A stretch of DNA of 64,000 nucleotides, taken from contig NZ_FMWD01000009.1 in the NCBI RefSeq assembly GCF_900102855.1, positions 1 through 64,000 of the forward strand, in the 5' to 3' direction. Under the pieces are notes generated by a model. It was not told where the DNA came from and made no database searches. It saw nothing but the letters and a program-made list of their open reading frames with translations. Source of the stretch: Thiohalomonas denitrificans. Lineage in GTDB: Bacteria > Pseudomonadota > Gammaproteobacteria > Thiohalomonadales > Thiohalomonadaceae. This document shows, one piece after another, positions 25,617 to 36,073 of the stretch; the stretch's first letter is position 1, and each line of letters starts with the position of its first letter. A program made the position numbers and the translations under genes.

Positions 25617-26477
25617 CTACCGATCCATCTCTTTTTCGTATTCGTGGATGATCTGCTGGATCTGGTCGATCGCACTCTCCAGCTTCTCCGGGGCGGGGCG
25701 CTCGCGCACCAGCTGGACCGGACGGCGTCGCCCCAGACGCTTCAGAAAACGCAGGGCGACCACGCTGATATTGTCGGCGTTGGGATAGGCGCTGTTTTCC
25801 GCCCGATCCGCCATCAGTTCCATCGACTCTTCCAGGGTGGAGGCACAACCGAGAAGATCGGCCAGTTCGCTCTCCTTGACCGAATCCCAGAGACCGTCCG
25901 AGCAGAGCATGAGAACATCCTTCTCCTGCAGGGCGACGGGGGGCGCCAATGCCACATCCGGCCGATAACGGGTGCAACCGATGCACTGGGTAATCTGGTT
26001 GCGACGTGGATGCCTGGAGCGTTCCTCGTCATCGATCAGACCCTGGCGATAGAGGCTTTCCACATAGGAATGGTCACGGGTCCGGTAGATACTGCGACCA
26101 CCGCGAAAGAAGTACAGGCGGCTGTCCCCCACATGGGCCCAGTGTGCCTCTCCGTTCTGAACCAGGCAGAGTACGGCGGTGGTTCCAGAGCTGGAATGCT
26201 CCTGATCGGGGGAAAGGTCCTCGACTAGCCTGTCGTGCGAACGATGGATGATATCCCGCAACAGACCGCCGGTATCCGACACCGGCCGGGGAGAGTTCAG
26301 GTAGAGCTCGCGGGCAGCATCGACGACTGCCTGGGCCGCAATTTCCCCCTGCTCCAGGCCGCCCATTCCGTCGGCAAGCACAAGCAGGATACCCTCATCG
26401 GTTTCGATGGCAGTCAGCCGGTCCTGATTGGAGGTACGGTTTCCGAGGCGATTGGCACAACCGGTTTCGTATTGCAT
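25617..26477 (-). CDS. PP2C-family Ser/Thr protein phosphatase
   Basis: The 286-aa protein carries the metal-binding motifs of PP2C/PppA-type phosphatases: RTSNQDRL near the start, LADGMGGLEQGE, HVGDSRLYFF, MLCSDGLWD and ADNISVVALRF. There is no membrane segment. The C-terminus adds a basic and then acidic helical tail (~250-286). It lies 4 bp after the kinase gene, so the pair is translated from one message and the phosphatase presumably reverses the kinase's action. Confidence 0.93.
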   Translation of the reverse strand: MQYETGCANRLGNRTSNQDRLTAIETDEGILLVLADGMGGLEQGEIAAQAVVDAARELYLNSPRPVSDTGGLLRDIIHRSHDRLVEDLSPDQEHSSSGTTAVLCLVQNGEAHWAHVGDSRLYFFRGGRSIYRTRDHSYVESLYRQGLIDDEERSRHPRRNQITQCIGCTRYRPDVALAPPVALQEKDVLMLCSDGLWDSVKESELADLLGCASTLEESMELMADRAENSAYPNADNISVVALRFLKRLGRRRPVQLVRERPAPEKLESAIDQIQQIIHEYEKEMDR

Positions 26478-26481
26478 GGCC

Positions 26482-27438
26482 TCAGCCCTTCCCCCAAGGC
26501 AGACTATTGGCGATACGTTCCAGCATGGAGCTGTTCTGTTGCTTGTCGTCCCTTTTGCCCGGGTCGTTCATGGCCTCGAGCAGCTCGTCGACGCTCTGCG
26601 GCCGGTGCAGCGGGTCCACCTCTGTTGCCCAGTCTATGGCGGCCAGGAGGCCCTGCGAATAGTGTTTTCTGAAGGCCTCCACGGCCGGTCGCATGGTGTC
26701 ATTCAGGCGACGCTTTTCGGCAGGCGGGGGCGCCACTCCTTCAATGCAGGTCCGCATCGTCGCACCCAGGGCGTAGATATCCGACCAGGGACCGACATAG
26801 CCCCCGGCCATGGATTGCTCGATGGGGGAGTAGCCGAGTGTGACCACCTGTCCCGGCTGATACTTGCGGCTCTGTTGCTGCTGATGAACGGCACCAAAGT
26901 CCAGCAAAAGCGGTTCGCCATGCGCCCGCAGATAGATGTTGCCGGGCTTGATATCGAGATGTAACAGGTCCCGCCCGTGAATGGCCTTGAGGCCATCGAG
27001 CAGGCGGGTGAAGACCTTGCGGATCAGCTTTTCGCTGAGGTTTCCGTTGTGCCGCTTGATATACGCCTGCAGATCCATGCCCTTGTGATATTCCGTGGCC
27101 ATATAGACGGTATCATTAGCCTGGAAGAAGTTAATCACGTTGACGATGGTAGGGTGCTTCAGGGTGGCAAGAATGCTCGCCTCCTGAAAAAACAGCCGAC
27201 GGCCATGCGTAAACTTCTCCGTTGCCGCTTCGTCTTCGGTACGTACCGTTTTGCCGTCAGGGGCACGTTTGGCGAGCTTGCGCGGCATGTATTCCTTGAT
27301 GACCACCTGGACCCCGCTGTCGACGACATGGCCCAGGTAGACGATGCTGAATCCGCCACCACCAATAATCCTGTCGATGACATAGTTGTCGACACGGGTA
27401 CCGACCGGCAGGTTGACGTTTTCGGCAGTTTCCGACAT
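26482..27438 (-). CDS. Ser/Thr protein kinase (Hanks type)
   Basis: From the ATG at 27438 the protein has 318 aa. It shows a glycine loop IGGGGFSIVYLG, VAIK-like VVIKEYMP, the catalytic loop HLDIKPGNIYL (Asp present; HLD replaces the usual HRD), DFGAVH, and the APE-like SPIEQ region. There is no membrane helix or sensor domain, so the kinase is cytosolic. No good Shine-Dalgarno sequence precedes the ATG, and a TTG 36 bp upstream is an alternative start. It is divergent from yicC. Substrates are unknown. Confidence 0.9.
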   Translation of the reverse strand: MSETAENVNLPVGTRVDNYVIDRIIGGGGFSIVYLGHVVDSGVQVVIKEYMPRKLAKRAPDGKTVRTEDEAATEKFTHGRRLFFQEASILATLKHPTIVNVINFFQANDTVYMATEYHKGMDLQAYIKRHNGNLSEKLIRKVFTRLLDGLKAIHGRDLLHLDIKPGNIYLRAHGEPLLLDFGAVHQQQQSRKYQPGQVVTLGYSPIEQSMAGGYVGPWSDIYALGATMRTCIEGVAPPPAEKRRLNDTMRPAVEAFRKHYSQGLLAAIDWATEVDPLHRPQSVDELLEAMNDPGKRDDKQQNSSMLERIANSLPWGKG

Positions 27439-27546
27439 TGGAGGGTTACGTGGGCCGGCAAACTCGCCAGGCAAGTTCGTGACGACCTCGGTTTCGGTTT
27501 AAGATGCTCAATCGCGTTTGTATAGCATACACGTCAGGGAGTTCAT

Positions 27547-28410
27547 ATGTTGCGCAGCATGACCGCTTTCGCACGGCAGGAAATCCAGGGTAATTGGGGC
27601 GCCCTGGCGCTGGAGTTGCGCTCGGTAAATCACCGTTACCTCGAGATCGCGTTGCGGCTTCCGGAGGAGTTCCGCGCTCGCGAACCGGCCATCCGTGAAC
27701 AAGTGGGCAAACAGCTCGGGCGTGGCAAAGTGGATGTTTCGCTGCGCTATACCCCGCCCTCCGGTGGTGCCGAACTCCAGCTCAATCAGGCGCTTGCCAA
27801 ACAGCTGGCCCAGTTCAGCCGCGAGGTGGACGCCCTTATCTATAATGCCTCGCCGGTCAGTTCCATGGAAATCCTGGGCTGGCCGGGGGTCCTCGAAGCT
27901 GCCCGCCCCGACCCCGATCAGCTTCAGGAGCGCTTCACGGCGCTGCTCGAAGAGGCCCTGAAGGAACTGGTGGCTACCCGCGAACGGGAGGGCGACCGGC
28001 TCGAATCATTGATTTTACAACGTTGCGACGCCATCGAAGAGGTGCTGAAAGAGGTCCGCACACGCCTGCCGGAACTCCAGCAGCGACTTCGCGAACGCCT
28101 GGAACAGCGCCTGGCAGAGGCTCGTGCAGAGCTGGACGAGGGGCGACTGGAACAGGAACTGGTCTATTTTGCCAACAAACTCGACGTGGATGAAGAGCTG
28201 GATCGGCTTGATGCGCATATCGACGAGGTACGCCGGGTCCTGAAGGAGAAAAAACCGGTCGGCAGACGACTCGACTTCCTGATGCAGGAACTGAACCGCG
28301 AAGCCAACACACTCGCCTCGAAATCCAGCGATACCATGGTAACCCGCGCCTCGGTCGACCTGAAGGTCTACATCGAACAGATGCGCGAACAGGTGCAGAA
28401 CATCGAATAG
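27547..28410 (+). CDS. yicC: YicC/YloC family endoribonuclease
   Basis: The 287-aa protein starts MLRSMTAFARQE, the YicC signature, with LELRSVNHRYLEIALRLPEEFR. It ends in the conserved region RRLDFLMQELNREANTLASKS...VDLKVYIEQMREQVQNIE. E. coli YicC has been shown to take part in sRNA and mRNA decay as a hexameric endoribonuclease. It is followed by gmk, rpoZ and spoT, a common order. Confidence 0.94.
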   Translation: MLRSMTAFARQEIQGNWGALALELRSVNHRYLEIALRLPEEFRAREPAIREQVGKQLGRGKVDVSLRYTPPSGGAELQLNQALAKQLAQFSREVDALIYNASPVSSMEILGWPGVLEAARPDPDQLQERFTALLEEALKELVATREREGDRLESLILQRCDAIEEVLKEVRTRLPELQQRLRERLEQRLAEARAELDEGRLEQELVYFANKLDVDEELDRLDAHIDEVRRVLKEKKPVGRRLDFLMQELNREANTLASKSSDTMVTRASVDLKVYIEQMREQVQNIE

Positions 28411-28524
28411 ATGATGCGGTGAGCCTGCGAACCCCATCAACGGTGTACGTCGAGCAAATAACACGAAATGCCATCAACATCCGGTAACGCGCAGGTAACT
28501 GCAACGAACACATCAAGGAGTTGA

Positions 28525-29169
<645 letters not shown>

Positions 29170-29354
29170 AGCACCGGCTTCGCCAATGCAGGTCAGCCTT
29201 CAGGCCGACACAAATCGATCTACAGTCCAACTGTACAAACCCTGTGCGGTCGGGGTTTTGCAAGGGATACTTCATCACCCATGTGTCATTTCCCGGACAT
29301 CCGGGTTATGATCAGACTCTTTATATCCGAACGCCCCAAGCAGGAGAATTCCGG

Positions 29355-29621
29355 ATGGCTCGAGTAACCGTCGAAGACTGCCTCGATAACGTCGACAATC
29401 GTTTTCAGCTGGTGCTGCTTGCCACGCGCCGCGCCCGTCAGCTGGCCAACGGGAAAGAGGCATTGCTGGACTGGGAAAACGACAAACCGACCGTCGTGGC
29501 CCTGCGCGAGATTGCAGAAGGCAAAGTGGGCCGTGAGCTGCTGAACACGACGACTGCCGAAGATCTGTCCGCCGCTGCACCCAATGTCAGCGAGGATGAG
29601 GCCCGCGAAGAGACCACCTGA
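29355..29621 (+). CDS. rpoZ: RNA polymerase omega subunit
   Basis: The start is the ATG at 29355, giving the canonical [19 protein letters not shown] and an 88-aa product. Omega assists folding and assembly of beta-prime and forms part of a ppGpp-binding site. AGGAG lies about 8 bases upstream. A CCCGGA-CA-TCCGGG palindrome at 29292-29305 lies in the leader and might end transcription from gmk. spoT starts 14 bp downstream. Confidence 0.97.
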   Translation: MARVTVEDCLDNVDNRFQLVLLATRRARQLANGKEALLDWENDKPTVVALREIAEGKVGRELLNTTTAEDLSAAAPNVSEDEAREETT

Positions 29622-29634
29622 CCCGGCGCCGATC

Positions 29635-31782
29635 ATGACGGCGTTGGAAGAAGGCCCGGTTTTCCTTATCAGTGACCTGTGCGATCTGCTCGAGTCCTAT
29701 CTTGAGCCGGATCAGGTTGCCGAGGTTTACCGGGCCTATCTGTTTGGTGCCGAGGCCCACGAAGGCCAGCACCGCCTCTCCGGCGAGCCCTATATCTATC
29801 ACCCGCTTGCCGTGGCGCGCATCCTTGCCGAGATGCGCATGGATGCCTGCAGCATCGTCGCCGCCATTCTCCACGACGTCATCGAGGACACAACCACTGC
29901 CAAAGAGCAGTTGGTCACCGAATTCGGTGAGGAAGTTGCCGAACTGGTCGACGGCGTCAGCAAGCTCACCCATATCGAGTTCGAATCCAAGGCCGAGGCG
30001 CAGGCGGAAAACTTCCGCAAGATGATGCTGGCGATGGTGCGGGATATCCGCGTCATTCTCATCAAGCTCGCCGATCGGCTGCACAACATGCGCACGCTGG
30101 GGGTCATGCGCCCCGACAAGCGCCGTCGCATCGCCCGCGAAACCCTCGAGACCTATGCCCCCATTGCCAGTCGCCTGGGCATCAATTCGATCAGGCTGGA
30201 ACTCCAGGATCTCGGCTTCGCTGCCTATCACCCGATGCGCTATCGGGTACTCGCCGAGGCGGTGCGCAAGGCCTGCGGCCACCGTAAGGAGGTGGTGCTG
30301 CGCGTGCAGAGCGCCATTCAGGAGCGGCTTCGCCAGGAGAACCTGCCGGGTCAAATCGACGGGCGCGAAAAACACCTCTACAGCATCTATAAAAAGATGC
30401 GCAACAAGAACGTCTCCTTTACCGATGTCATGGACGTATTCGCCTTGCGCATCGTGGTGGACAGTGTGGATGCCTGCTATCGAGTACTCGGCGCGGTACA
30501 CAACCTCTATAAACCGATGCCAGGCAAGTTCAAGGATTACATTGCCATTCCCAAGGCCAACGGTTATCAGTCGCTACATACCACGCTGCTGTCGCCCTAC
30601 GGCTTCCCGCTCGAGGTGCAGATCCGCACCGAGGACATGGACAAGGTGGCGCGTGCCGGCATTGCCGCTCACTGGCTCTACAAGAGCGGCGAGGAGAGCC
30701 ACTCCATCGCCCAAGCCCGGGCCCGCCAATGGCTCTCCAATCTGCTGGAGATGCAGAAGAGCGCGGGCGATTCCATGGAGTTCCTGGAGAACGTCAAGGT
30801 CGACCTGTTTCCGGACGAGGTCTACGTCTTCACCCCGAAAGGGGAGATCATGGAGCTCCCTCGGGGGGCCACCGCGGTGGACTTTGCCTATGCCGTGCAC
30901 ACCGACGTGGGCACCCGCTGTGTCGCCGCCAAGGTGGAGCGGCGCCTGGTGCCGCTACACACCAAGCTGCAGAGCGGCCAGTCGGTGGAGGTGATCACCG
31001 CCCCGGGGGCTCGCCCCAATCCCACCTGGCTGAACTTCGTCGTCACCGGCAAGGCGCGGGCTACCATCCGCCACTATCTCAAGAACCTCAAAAGGGACGA
31101 ATCGGTCGCTTTGGGTCGACGCATGCTGGAGAAAGCCCTGGGTGCGCATGAACGGCGACTGGAGGAGATATCGAGCGAACGCCTGTGGGCACTGCTCGCG
31201 GAGTACAAGCTGGAGAACCTGGAGGATCTGCTGGCGGAGATCGGGCTAGGCAACCGTATGGCGCCACTGGTGACCGGAACCCTGATGCGCGACCAGCTGG
31301 CCCCGCATCCGGAACCGGACGACTCCGCCGATCAGGGGCCGTCCCTCGTGATCAAGGGAACCGAAGGGACCGTGGTCTCATTCGCCAAGTGCTGCCGCCC
31401 CATTCCCGGTGACCACATCCTCGGTTTTCTGACCGCCGGACGCGGTGTCGTGGTCCATACTCAGACCTGCAAGAACCTCTCCGAATACCGCAAGCGGCCG
31501 GAGCGCTGGCTCGATGTGGAGTGGGAAAGCGACGTAGAGGGCGACTTCCCGGTGGATATCCGGATCGAGGTGGCCAACCAGCGCGGCGTTCTCGCCACCC
31601 TGGCCGCTAACGTGGCCGAGACCGGAGCCAATATCGACAACGTCAGCCTCGAAGAGCGTGACGGCGTCCATGCCGCTATCTTTCTGACCCTGTCGGTATC
31701 CGGCCGCCGCCACCTGGCAAGAATCATCCGCCGACTTCGAACCGTCCCGGAGGTATTGAAGATCACCCGGGTACGAGGTTAA
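29635..31782 (+). CDS. spoT: Bifunctional (p)ppGpp synthase/hydrolase SpoT
   Basis: From the ATG at 29635 the protein is 715 aa, the usual SpoT length. The HD hydrolase domain has HDVIEDT near residue 80 and [11 protein letters not shown]. The synthetase domain has [24 protein letters not shown] domain ([27 protein letters not shown]), a helical region, the CCRPIPGD zinc-finger-like motif and a C-terminal ACT domain (~640-710) follow. It sets the stringent-response alarmone level. An alternative in-frame start at 29584 would overlap rpoZ and has no family match. Confidence 0.96.
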   Translation: MTALEEGPVFLISDLCDLLESYLEPDQVAEVYRAYLFGAEAHEGQHRLSGEPYIYHPLAVARILAEMRMDACSIVAAILHDVIEDTTTAKEQLVTEFGEEVAELVDGVSKLTHIEFESKAEAQAENFRKMMLAMVRDIRVILIKLADRLHNMRTLGVMRPDKRRRIARETLETYAPIASRLGINSIRLELQDLGFAAYHPMRYRVLAEAVRKACGHRKEVVLRVQSAIQERLRQENLPGQIDGREKHLYSIYKKMRNKNVSFTDVMDVFALRIVVDSVDACYRVLGAVHNLYKPMPGKFKDYIAIPKANGYQSLHTTLLSPYGFPLEVQIRTEDMDKVARAGIAAHWLYKSGEESHSIAQARARQWLSNLLEMQKSAGDSMEFLENVKVDLFPDEVYVFTPKGEIMELPRGATAVDFAYAVHTDVGTRCVAAKVERRLVPLHTKLQSGQSVEVITAPGARPNPTWLNFVVTGKARATIRHYLKNLKRDESVALGRRMLEKALGAHERRLEEISSERLWALLAEYKLENLEDLLAEIGLGNRMAPLVTGTLMRDQLAPHPEPDDSADQGPSLVIKGTEGTVVSFAKCCRPIPGDHILGFLTAGRGVVVHTQTCKNLSEYRKRPERWLDVEWESDVEGDFPVDIRIEVANQRGVLATLAANVAETGANIDNVSLEERDGVHAAIFLTLSVSGRRHLARIIRRLRTVPEVLKITRVRG

Positions 31783-31807
31783 TTTTCAACCAAAACGGAA
31801 ATCACGC

Positions 31808-32194
31808 ATGGCACGAGAGATCATCCAGACCGACAAGGCCCCGGCGGCCATCGGTACCTATTCCCAGGCAGTCAAGGTGGGAAGCACCGTTTACCTTTCG
31901 GGACAGATTCCGCTGGTTCCCGAAACCATGGAGCTGGTGGGGGATGCGGCCGAGGCGCAGATCCGGCGGGTGTTCGATAACCTGTCGGCGGTGGCCGAGG
32001 CAGCGGGCGGCTCCCTGGCCGATGTGGCCAAGCTGAACATCTTCCTGACCGACCTGACGCACTTTCCGCTGGTGAACGAAATCATGGCCAACTATCTCCA
32101 GCAGCCCTATCCCGCGCGCGCCGCCATCGGCGTGGCCGCACTGCCCAAGGGCGCGCAAGTGGAGATGGATGCGGTGATGGAGCTCGACGGCTAA
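31808..32194 (+). CDS. ridA: RidA enamine/imine deaminase
   Basis: This 128-aa YjgF/YER057c/UK114 protein hydrolyses reactive enamine and imine intermediates from PLP enzymes. Typical stretches are [33 protein letters not shown], and [18 protein letters not shown], with the conserved arginine in [16 protein letters not shown]. The gene sits between spoT and recG where E. coli has trmH. Confidence 0.96.
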   Translation: MAREIIQTDKAPAAIGTYSQAVKVGSTVYLSGQIPLVPETMELVGDAAEAQIRRVFDNLSAVAEAAGGSLADVAKLNIFLTDLTHFPLVNEIMANYLQQPYPARAAIGVAALPKGAQVEMDAVMELDG

Positions 32195-32199
32195 GCAGT

Positions 32200-34305
32200 G
32201 TGGTGAAGGCGACGCAACGGAGGGCGCCTGCCGACCCCACCGACCTGCCGGTCAACGCCTTGCGGGGCGTGGGCCCGCGCATTGCCGAGCGCCTGGAGCG
32301 GCTCGGCATCACCCGCGTATATGACCTCCTGTTCCATCTCCCCACCCGCTATCAGGACCGTACCCGCGTAGTTCCCATCGGGACGCTGCGCCCCGGCGAC
32401 GAAGCCGTGGTGGAGGGGCGCGTGCAGCTTACCGAGGTAAAATTTGCCCGTCGGCGCATGCTGCTGTCGCGCATCACTGACAATACCGGCAGCATGACCC
32501 TGCGTCTGTTTCACTTCAATGCCGCACAGCGCGAAATGCTCGAGCGCGGGGCACGAGTCCGCTGCTACGGACAGGTGCGTAGCGGCGCTGCAACCCTGGA
32601 GATGGTCCACCCGGAATTCCGTCGCCTTGAAGGCGAGGAACCGGCGCCGGTGGATGAGCACCTCACCCCGATCTATCCCACCACGGAGGGGCTTCACCAG
32701 CTCAGTTTGCGCCAGCTCACCGATCAGGCACTCGGACGAATGGCGGCTGGCGGGCCACCGGACCTGCTGCCCCGGGCGATCCGGGAGGAGTTCGAACTGC
32801 CACCCCTCGACGAGGCCCTTCGGTATCTGCACCATCCACCCCCCGAGGCCGCCCTGGACGTGCTGAGCGAGAGGCGACACCCTGCTCAGCAGCGGCTGGC
32901 CTTTGAGGAGCTGCTGGCCCATCGGCTGAGTCTGCGCCGGCTGCGAGCCCGGGTTACCGACAGCAGTGCGCCGCCGCTGTTGGGCAACGGCCATCTGCGC
33001 GAACAATTCGAACGCGATTTGCCGTTTGCATTGACCGGGGCGCAGCGACGCGTAAGCAACGAAATTGCGGTCGATCTCGACCAGCCGCACCCGATGCAGC
33101 GCCTGGTACAGGGCGATGTGGGCTCGGGCAAGACGGTGGTGGCTGCGCTGGCAGTGCTGAAGGCGATAGAGGCCGGCTTTCAGGCGGCGGTGATGGCGCC
33201 GACCGAAATCCTGGCCGAACAGCACTTCCGCAGTTTTAGAAACTGGCTCGAACCGCTGGGACTCGAGGTGGTCTGGCTCTCCGGCAAGCAGAAGGTCGGG
33301 ACGCGCCGGGGCGCCATGGAACACCTCGCCAGTGGGGCCGCTGCCGTCGCGGTCGGCACCCACGCACTGTTCCAGGAGGCGGTGGATTTCGACGAACTGG
33401 GGCTCGTGGTCATCGATGAACAGCACCGTTTCGGGGTCCATCAGCGCCTCGCCCTGCGCGAAAAGGGCAAAGTCGGGGAGCGCTATCCCCATCAGCTGAT
33501 CATGACTGCCACCCCCATCCCCCGAACCCTGGCCATGACCGCCTACGCGGATCTGGATGTCTCGGTCATCGACGAGCTGCCCCCCGGTCGCACGCCGGTG
33601 GAGACCGTAGTGGTGGCGGATTCCCGCCGCGACGAAGTCGTCGAGCGGGTGCACGCCGCCTGCCGCAGCGGCGCCCAGGCCTACTGGGTCTGTACCCTGG
33701 TGGAGGAGTCGGATGCCCTGCAGTGCCAGGCGGCGGAGGAGAGCGCCGAAGAGTTGAGCGAGGCGCTGCCGGATCTGAGGGTCGGACTGGTGCACGGACG
33801 CATGAAGCCAAAGGACAAGGAGTCGGTCATGGCCGACTTCAAGGCCGGGGTCATCGACCTGCTGGTGGCCACCACCGTCATTGAGGTCGGGGTGGATGTC
33901 CCCAATGCCAGCCTCATGATCATCGAAAATGCCGAGCGCTTTGGTCTCGCACAGCTGCACCAGTTGCGTGGCCGGGTTGGGCGCGGGCGCAAAAAAAGCA
34001 GCTGTGTCCTCATGTATCATGGCCCGCTGTCGCAGACGGCGCGGCAACGGCTGGCCGCCATGCGTGAGACCGCCGACGGCTTCGAGATCGCCCGCCGCGA
34101 CCTGGAACTGCGGGGGCCGGGTGAAGTGCTGGGCACCCGACAGACCGGCATGCTCAACCTGCGTATTGCCGACCTGCAGCGGGATCAACCGCTGCTACCT
34201 GCGGTAGCCCGTGCTGCCGATCGGCTGCTGGAACAGGATGCCAAAGCCGTTGATGCCATCATCCAGCGCTGGCTGGGACAGGGCGAACGTTACGGCGAGG
34301 TCTGA
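32200..34305 (+). CDS. recG: ATP-dependent DNA helicase RecG
   Basis: This 701-aa branched-DNA helicase reverses stalled forks. A GTG start at 32200, six bases after ridA, leads into the wedge/OB domain (LRGVGPRIAERLERLGI, FHLPTRYQDRT). The helicase core has QGDVGSGKTVVAALA near 307, the DEQH box VIDEQHRFGVHQR near 405, TATPIPRTLAMT, and TTVIEVGVDVPNASLM. The C-terminal FEIARRDLELRGPGEVLGTRQ is the RecG-specific region. Its length and motifs are normal. Confidence 0.97.
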   Translation: MVKATQRRAPADPTDLPVNALRGVGPRIAERLERLGITRVYDLLFHLPTRYQDRTRVVPIGTLRPGDEAVVEGRVQLTEVKFARRRMLLSRITDNTGSMTLRLFHFNAAQREMLERGARVRCYGQVRSGAATLEMVHPEFRRLEGEEPAPVDEHLTPIYPTTEGLHQLSLRQLTDQALGRMAAGGPPDLLPRAIREEFELPPLDEALRYLHHPPPEAALDVLSERRHPAQQRLAFEELLAHRLSLRRLRARVTDSSAPPLLGNGHLREQFERDLPFALTGAQRRVSNEIAVDLDQPHPMQRLVQGDVGSGKTVVAALAVLKAIEAGFQAAVMAPTEILAEQHFRSFRNWLEPLGLEVVWLSGKQKVGTRRGAMEHLASGAAAVAVGTHALFQEAVDFDELGLVVIDEQHRFGVHQRLALREKGKVGERYPHQLIMTATPIPRTLAMTAYADLDVSVIDELPPGRTPVETVVVADSRRDEVVERVHAACRSGAQAYWVCTLVEESDALQCQAAEESAEELSEALPDLRVGLVHGRMKPKDKESVMADFKAGVIDLLVATTVIEVGVDVPNASLMIIENAERFGLAQLHQLRGRVGRGRKKSSCVLMYHGPLSQTARQRLAAMRETADGFEIARRDLELRGPGEVLGTRQTGMLNLRIADLQRDQPLLPAVARAADRLLEQDAKAVDAIIQRWLGQGERYGEV

Positions 34306-34377
34306 GCTGGTTCTTGCTCAAAGCGTGTCCATTCCGCCAATTCCGACACGGGATTCAGAGCCCCGGCGAATTATCCT

Positions 34378-34395
34378 AGTGTACTGTTGCATGCT
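34378..34395. repeat. Recurring short motif TAGTGTACTGTTGCATGC
   Basis: This 18-base sequence is identical at 22292-22309. Its first 15 bases recur at 52803-52817, and a looser relative is at 42487-42504. Three of the four lie directly after or within about 75 bases of a gene end, upstream of another gene. I know no named element with this sequence. Confidence 0.5.
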
Positions 34396-34450
34396 TGGCG
34401 GTGCCCGCTCAAGGCCGTTAGTCTGTGCTTTTTGAGGTTAGAATCGTTCC

Positions 34451-35014
34451 ATGAGAAGACGTTGCGGCAAGGCAGGAAATGAGCCGGTTTGGCAGGCGGC
34501 CAACCGGTTGCGACGGAGTGCGCTGCCGCCACACCTCATCGGGTGGCTGCTCGATGACTCCTCGCTGACCCGATGGCTCAAACAGGCCTGCAACGGCCGC
34601 TTCGCGGTCCGGGTTCTGCGTCAGGGCTGGACCGTTCCGATGAGCTGCGAAACGGCGGCGCTGAAGTTGCCCCTGCGTCGCCGGGCGATGGTGCGGGAGG
34701 TACTGCTGCTTTGTGATGACGTGCCGTGGGTATTTGCGCGTACGGTGATCCCCAAACGCACATTGGGCGGTCCGGGCGGTAGGCTGGCGTTTCTCGGCAA
34801 CCGGCCGCTGGGCGAGCTCCTGTTCCGCGACCCGAGGGTGCGGCGAGGCCGCCTTGAGGTGAGCCGGGTCACCCCCGCACTGCTCGGAGTGGAGAGCACG
34901 CAGGCTCCGGTATGGGGGCGGCGCTCGATCTTCCGCCTCTCGGAACGCCCGCTACTGGTCAGCGAATATTTCATTGGTGAACTGCCGCCCTGGCCGGGCG
35001 AGCGGAGTCGCTGA
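34451..35014 (+). CDS. ubiC: Chorismate pyruvate-lyase UbiC
   Basis: This 187-aa cytosolic enzyme converts chorismate to 4-hydroxybenzoate plus pyruvate, the first step of ubiquinone synthesis. Family regions are LTRWLKQACNGRFAVRVL, RRRAMVREVLLLCDDVPWVFARTVIP, ELLFRDPRVRRG, WGRRSIFRLSERPLLVSEYFI, and a terminal Glu in GELPPW. It shares a base with the next gene (TGATG), so ubiC and the UbiA homologue are coupled. Confidence 0.94.
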   Translation: MRRRCGKAGNEPVWQAANRLRRSALPPHLIGWLLDDSSLTRWLKQACNGRFAVRVLRQGWTVPMSCETAALKLPLRRRAMVREVLLLCDDVPWVFARTVIPKRTLGGPGGRLAFLGNRPLGELLFRDPRVRRGRLEVSRVTPALLGVESTQAPVWGRRSIFRLSERPLLVSEYFIGELPPWPGERSR

Positions 35015-35895
35015 TGAAGGCCCTGGCGATCAACCGGGACCGACTCGAACGCTATCTCCGGATTACCCGTTTGCACGAACCGTGGGACCTCGGCTTCCTG
35101 GTGGCCGCCGGACTCTCCGCCAACTGGATGGCCGCCGGGGGCGTGCCACCCGGCGATACGCTGTTCGCCTTTCTTCTCGGTGCGCTGGCAATGCGCTGCG
35201 GGGCCTGGGTATTTTGCGATTTGGCCGACGCCCGTTTCTTTGACGGTTCACCCGAATCGTTGGTGGCACGCGGCACCTTCGACATGCAGACGGCCATACG
35301 CCTGTTCACGGTCTTGTGTGCCATTGCGTTCGCCAGCGCCATCTACCTGGGCCGGCATGTAGTGATATTTTCTCCCTTGGCCTGGGGGTTATTGATCGCC
35401 TACCCCTATGCACGGCAACACACCTTTCTGAGCTCCCTTGTGCTGGCGATGGCGACGGCCCTGGCCGTACCCATCGCCTGGCTGGCCAACGGCCAGACTC
35501 CCGGGGCTATCGCCTGGCTGCTGTTCGTGTTTGTGCTGATGTGGAGTAGCGCCTTTTTGCTGCTATATGCCCTACCACGTCGTGATCAGGAGTCCAGACT
35601 GGGCGCACGCTCTCTGGTAAATCTGGTCGGTGACGGCGTGCCGCTGGTGGTGGGACTCCTTCAGGCGGGAGCATTGGCAGCGGCGGCTCTGGCGGGACAG
35701 CGGGCTGATCTTGGCCCCCTGTTTGAATTCGGCTGGCTGGCGGCAGCCATGGTCGCCATCTACCAATTGTTTCTACTGGTCAGGGCCCGGGACGGCGATG
35801 CCGAGCGCGCCTACCAAAGTAATCTGTGGTTAGGGCTGGCAATATTTGGTGGAATTGCTGCACACTATGTGTGCTTGGTCACAAAAATGCTGTGA
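35014..35895 (+). CDS. ubiA: UbiA-family membrane prenyltransferase homologue with degenerate Asp motifs
   Basis: The 293-aa protein has about eight membrane helices and aligns with 4-hydroxybenzoate polyprenyltransferase UbiA (LRITRLHEPWDLGF; YPYARQHTFLSSLVLAMATALAVPIAW). It lies directly behind ubiC, its expected partner. However, the first catalytic motif N-D-x-x-D is CDLAD at 68-72, with an extra residue before the third Asp. The second, D-x-x-D-D in UbiA (VDRDDDVK), is PRRDQES at 188-194. These aspartates bind the Mg-diphosphate. It may be a divergent but active UbiA, or an enzyme that has changed or lost activity. Confidence 0.75.
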   Translation: MKALAINRDRLERYLRITRLHEPWDLGFLVAAGLSANWMAAGGVPPGDTLFAFLLGALAMRCGAWVFCDLADARFFDGSPESLVARGTFDMQTAIRLFTVLCAIAFASAIYLGRHVVIFSPLAWGLLIAYPYARQHTFLSSLVLAMATALAVPIAWLANGQTPGAIAWLLFVFVLMWSSAFLLLYALPRRDQESRLGARSLVNLVGDGVPLVVGLLQAGALAAAALAGQRADLGPLFEFGWLAAAMVAIYQLFLLVRARDGDAERAYQSNLWLGLAIFGGIAAHYVCLVTKML

Positions 35896-36073
35896 CGCAG
35901 GTCACAAAAAGGGAGCTGTAGCCACTGAAAAAATGGGATGTATCTTTGTTCGGGTTTTTTCGATATCTAACTGCTGAATCCGGTAAGCTAGATCGATAAT
36001 TAGAATAGAACTCAATCGCTCAAAACTGATCGGCAAAATTCAGAATGACGATAAATACACGCCGGCCCGGAGG

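Noticed and set aside
32191-34188. A 665-codon minus-strand frame antisense to recG
   Set aside because: RecG on the plus strand has all helicase motifs in order. The antisense frame has no recognisable domain and a composition typical of a complement frame.
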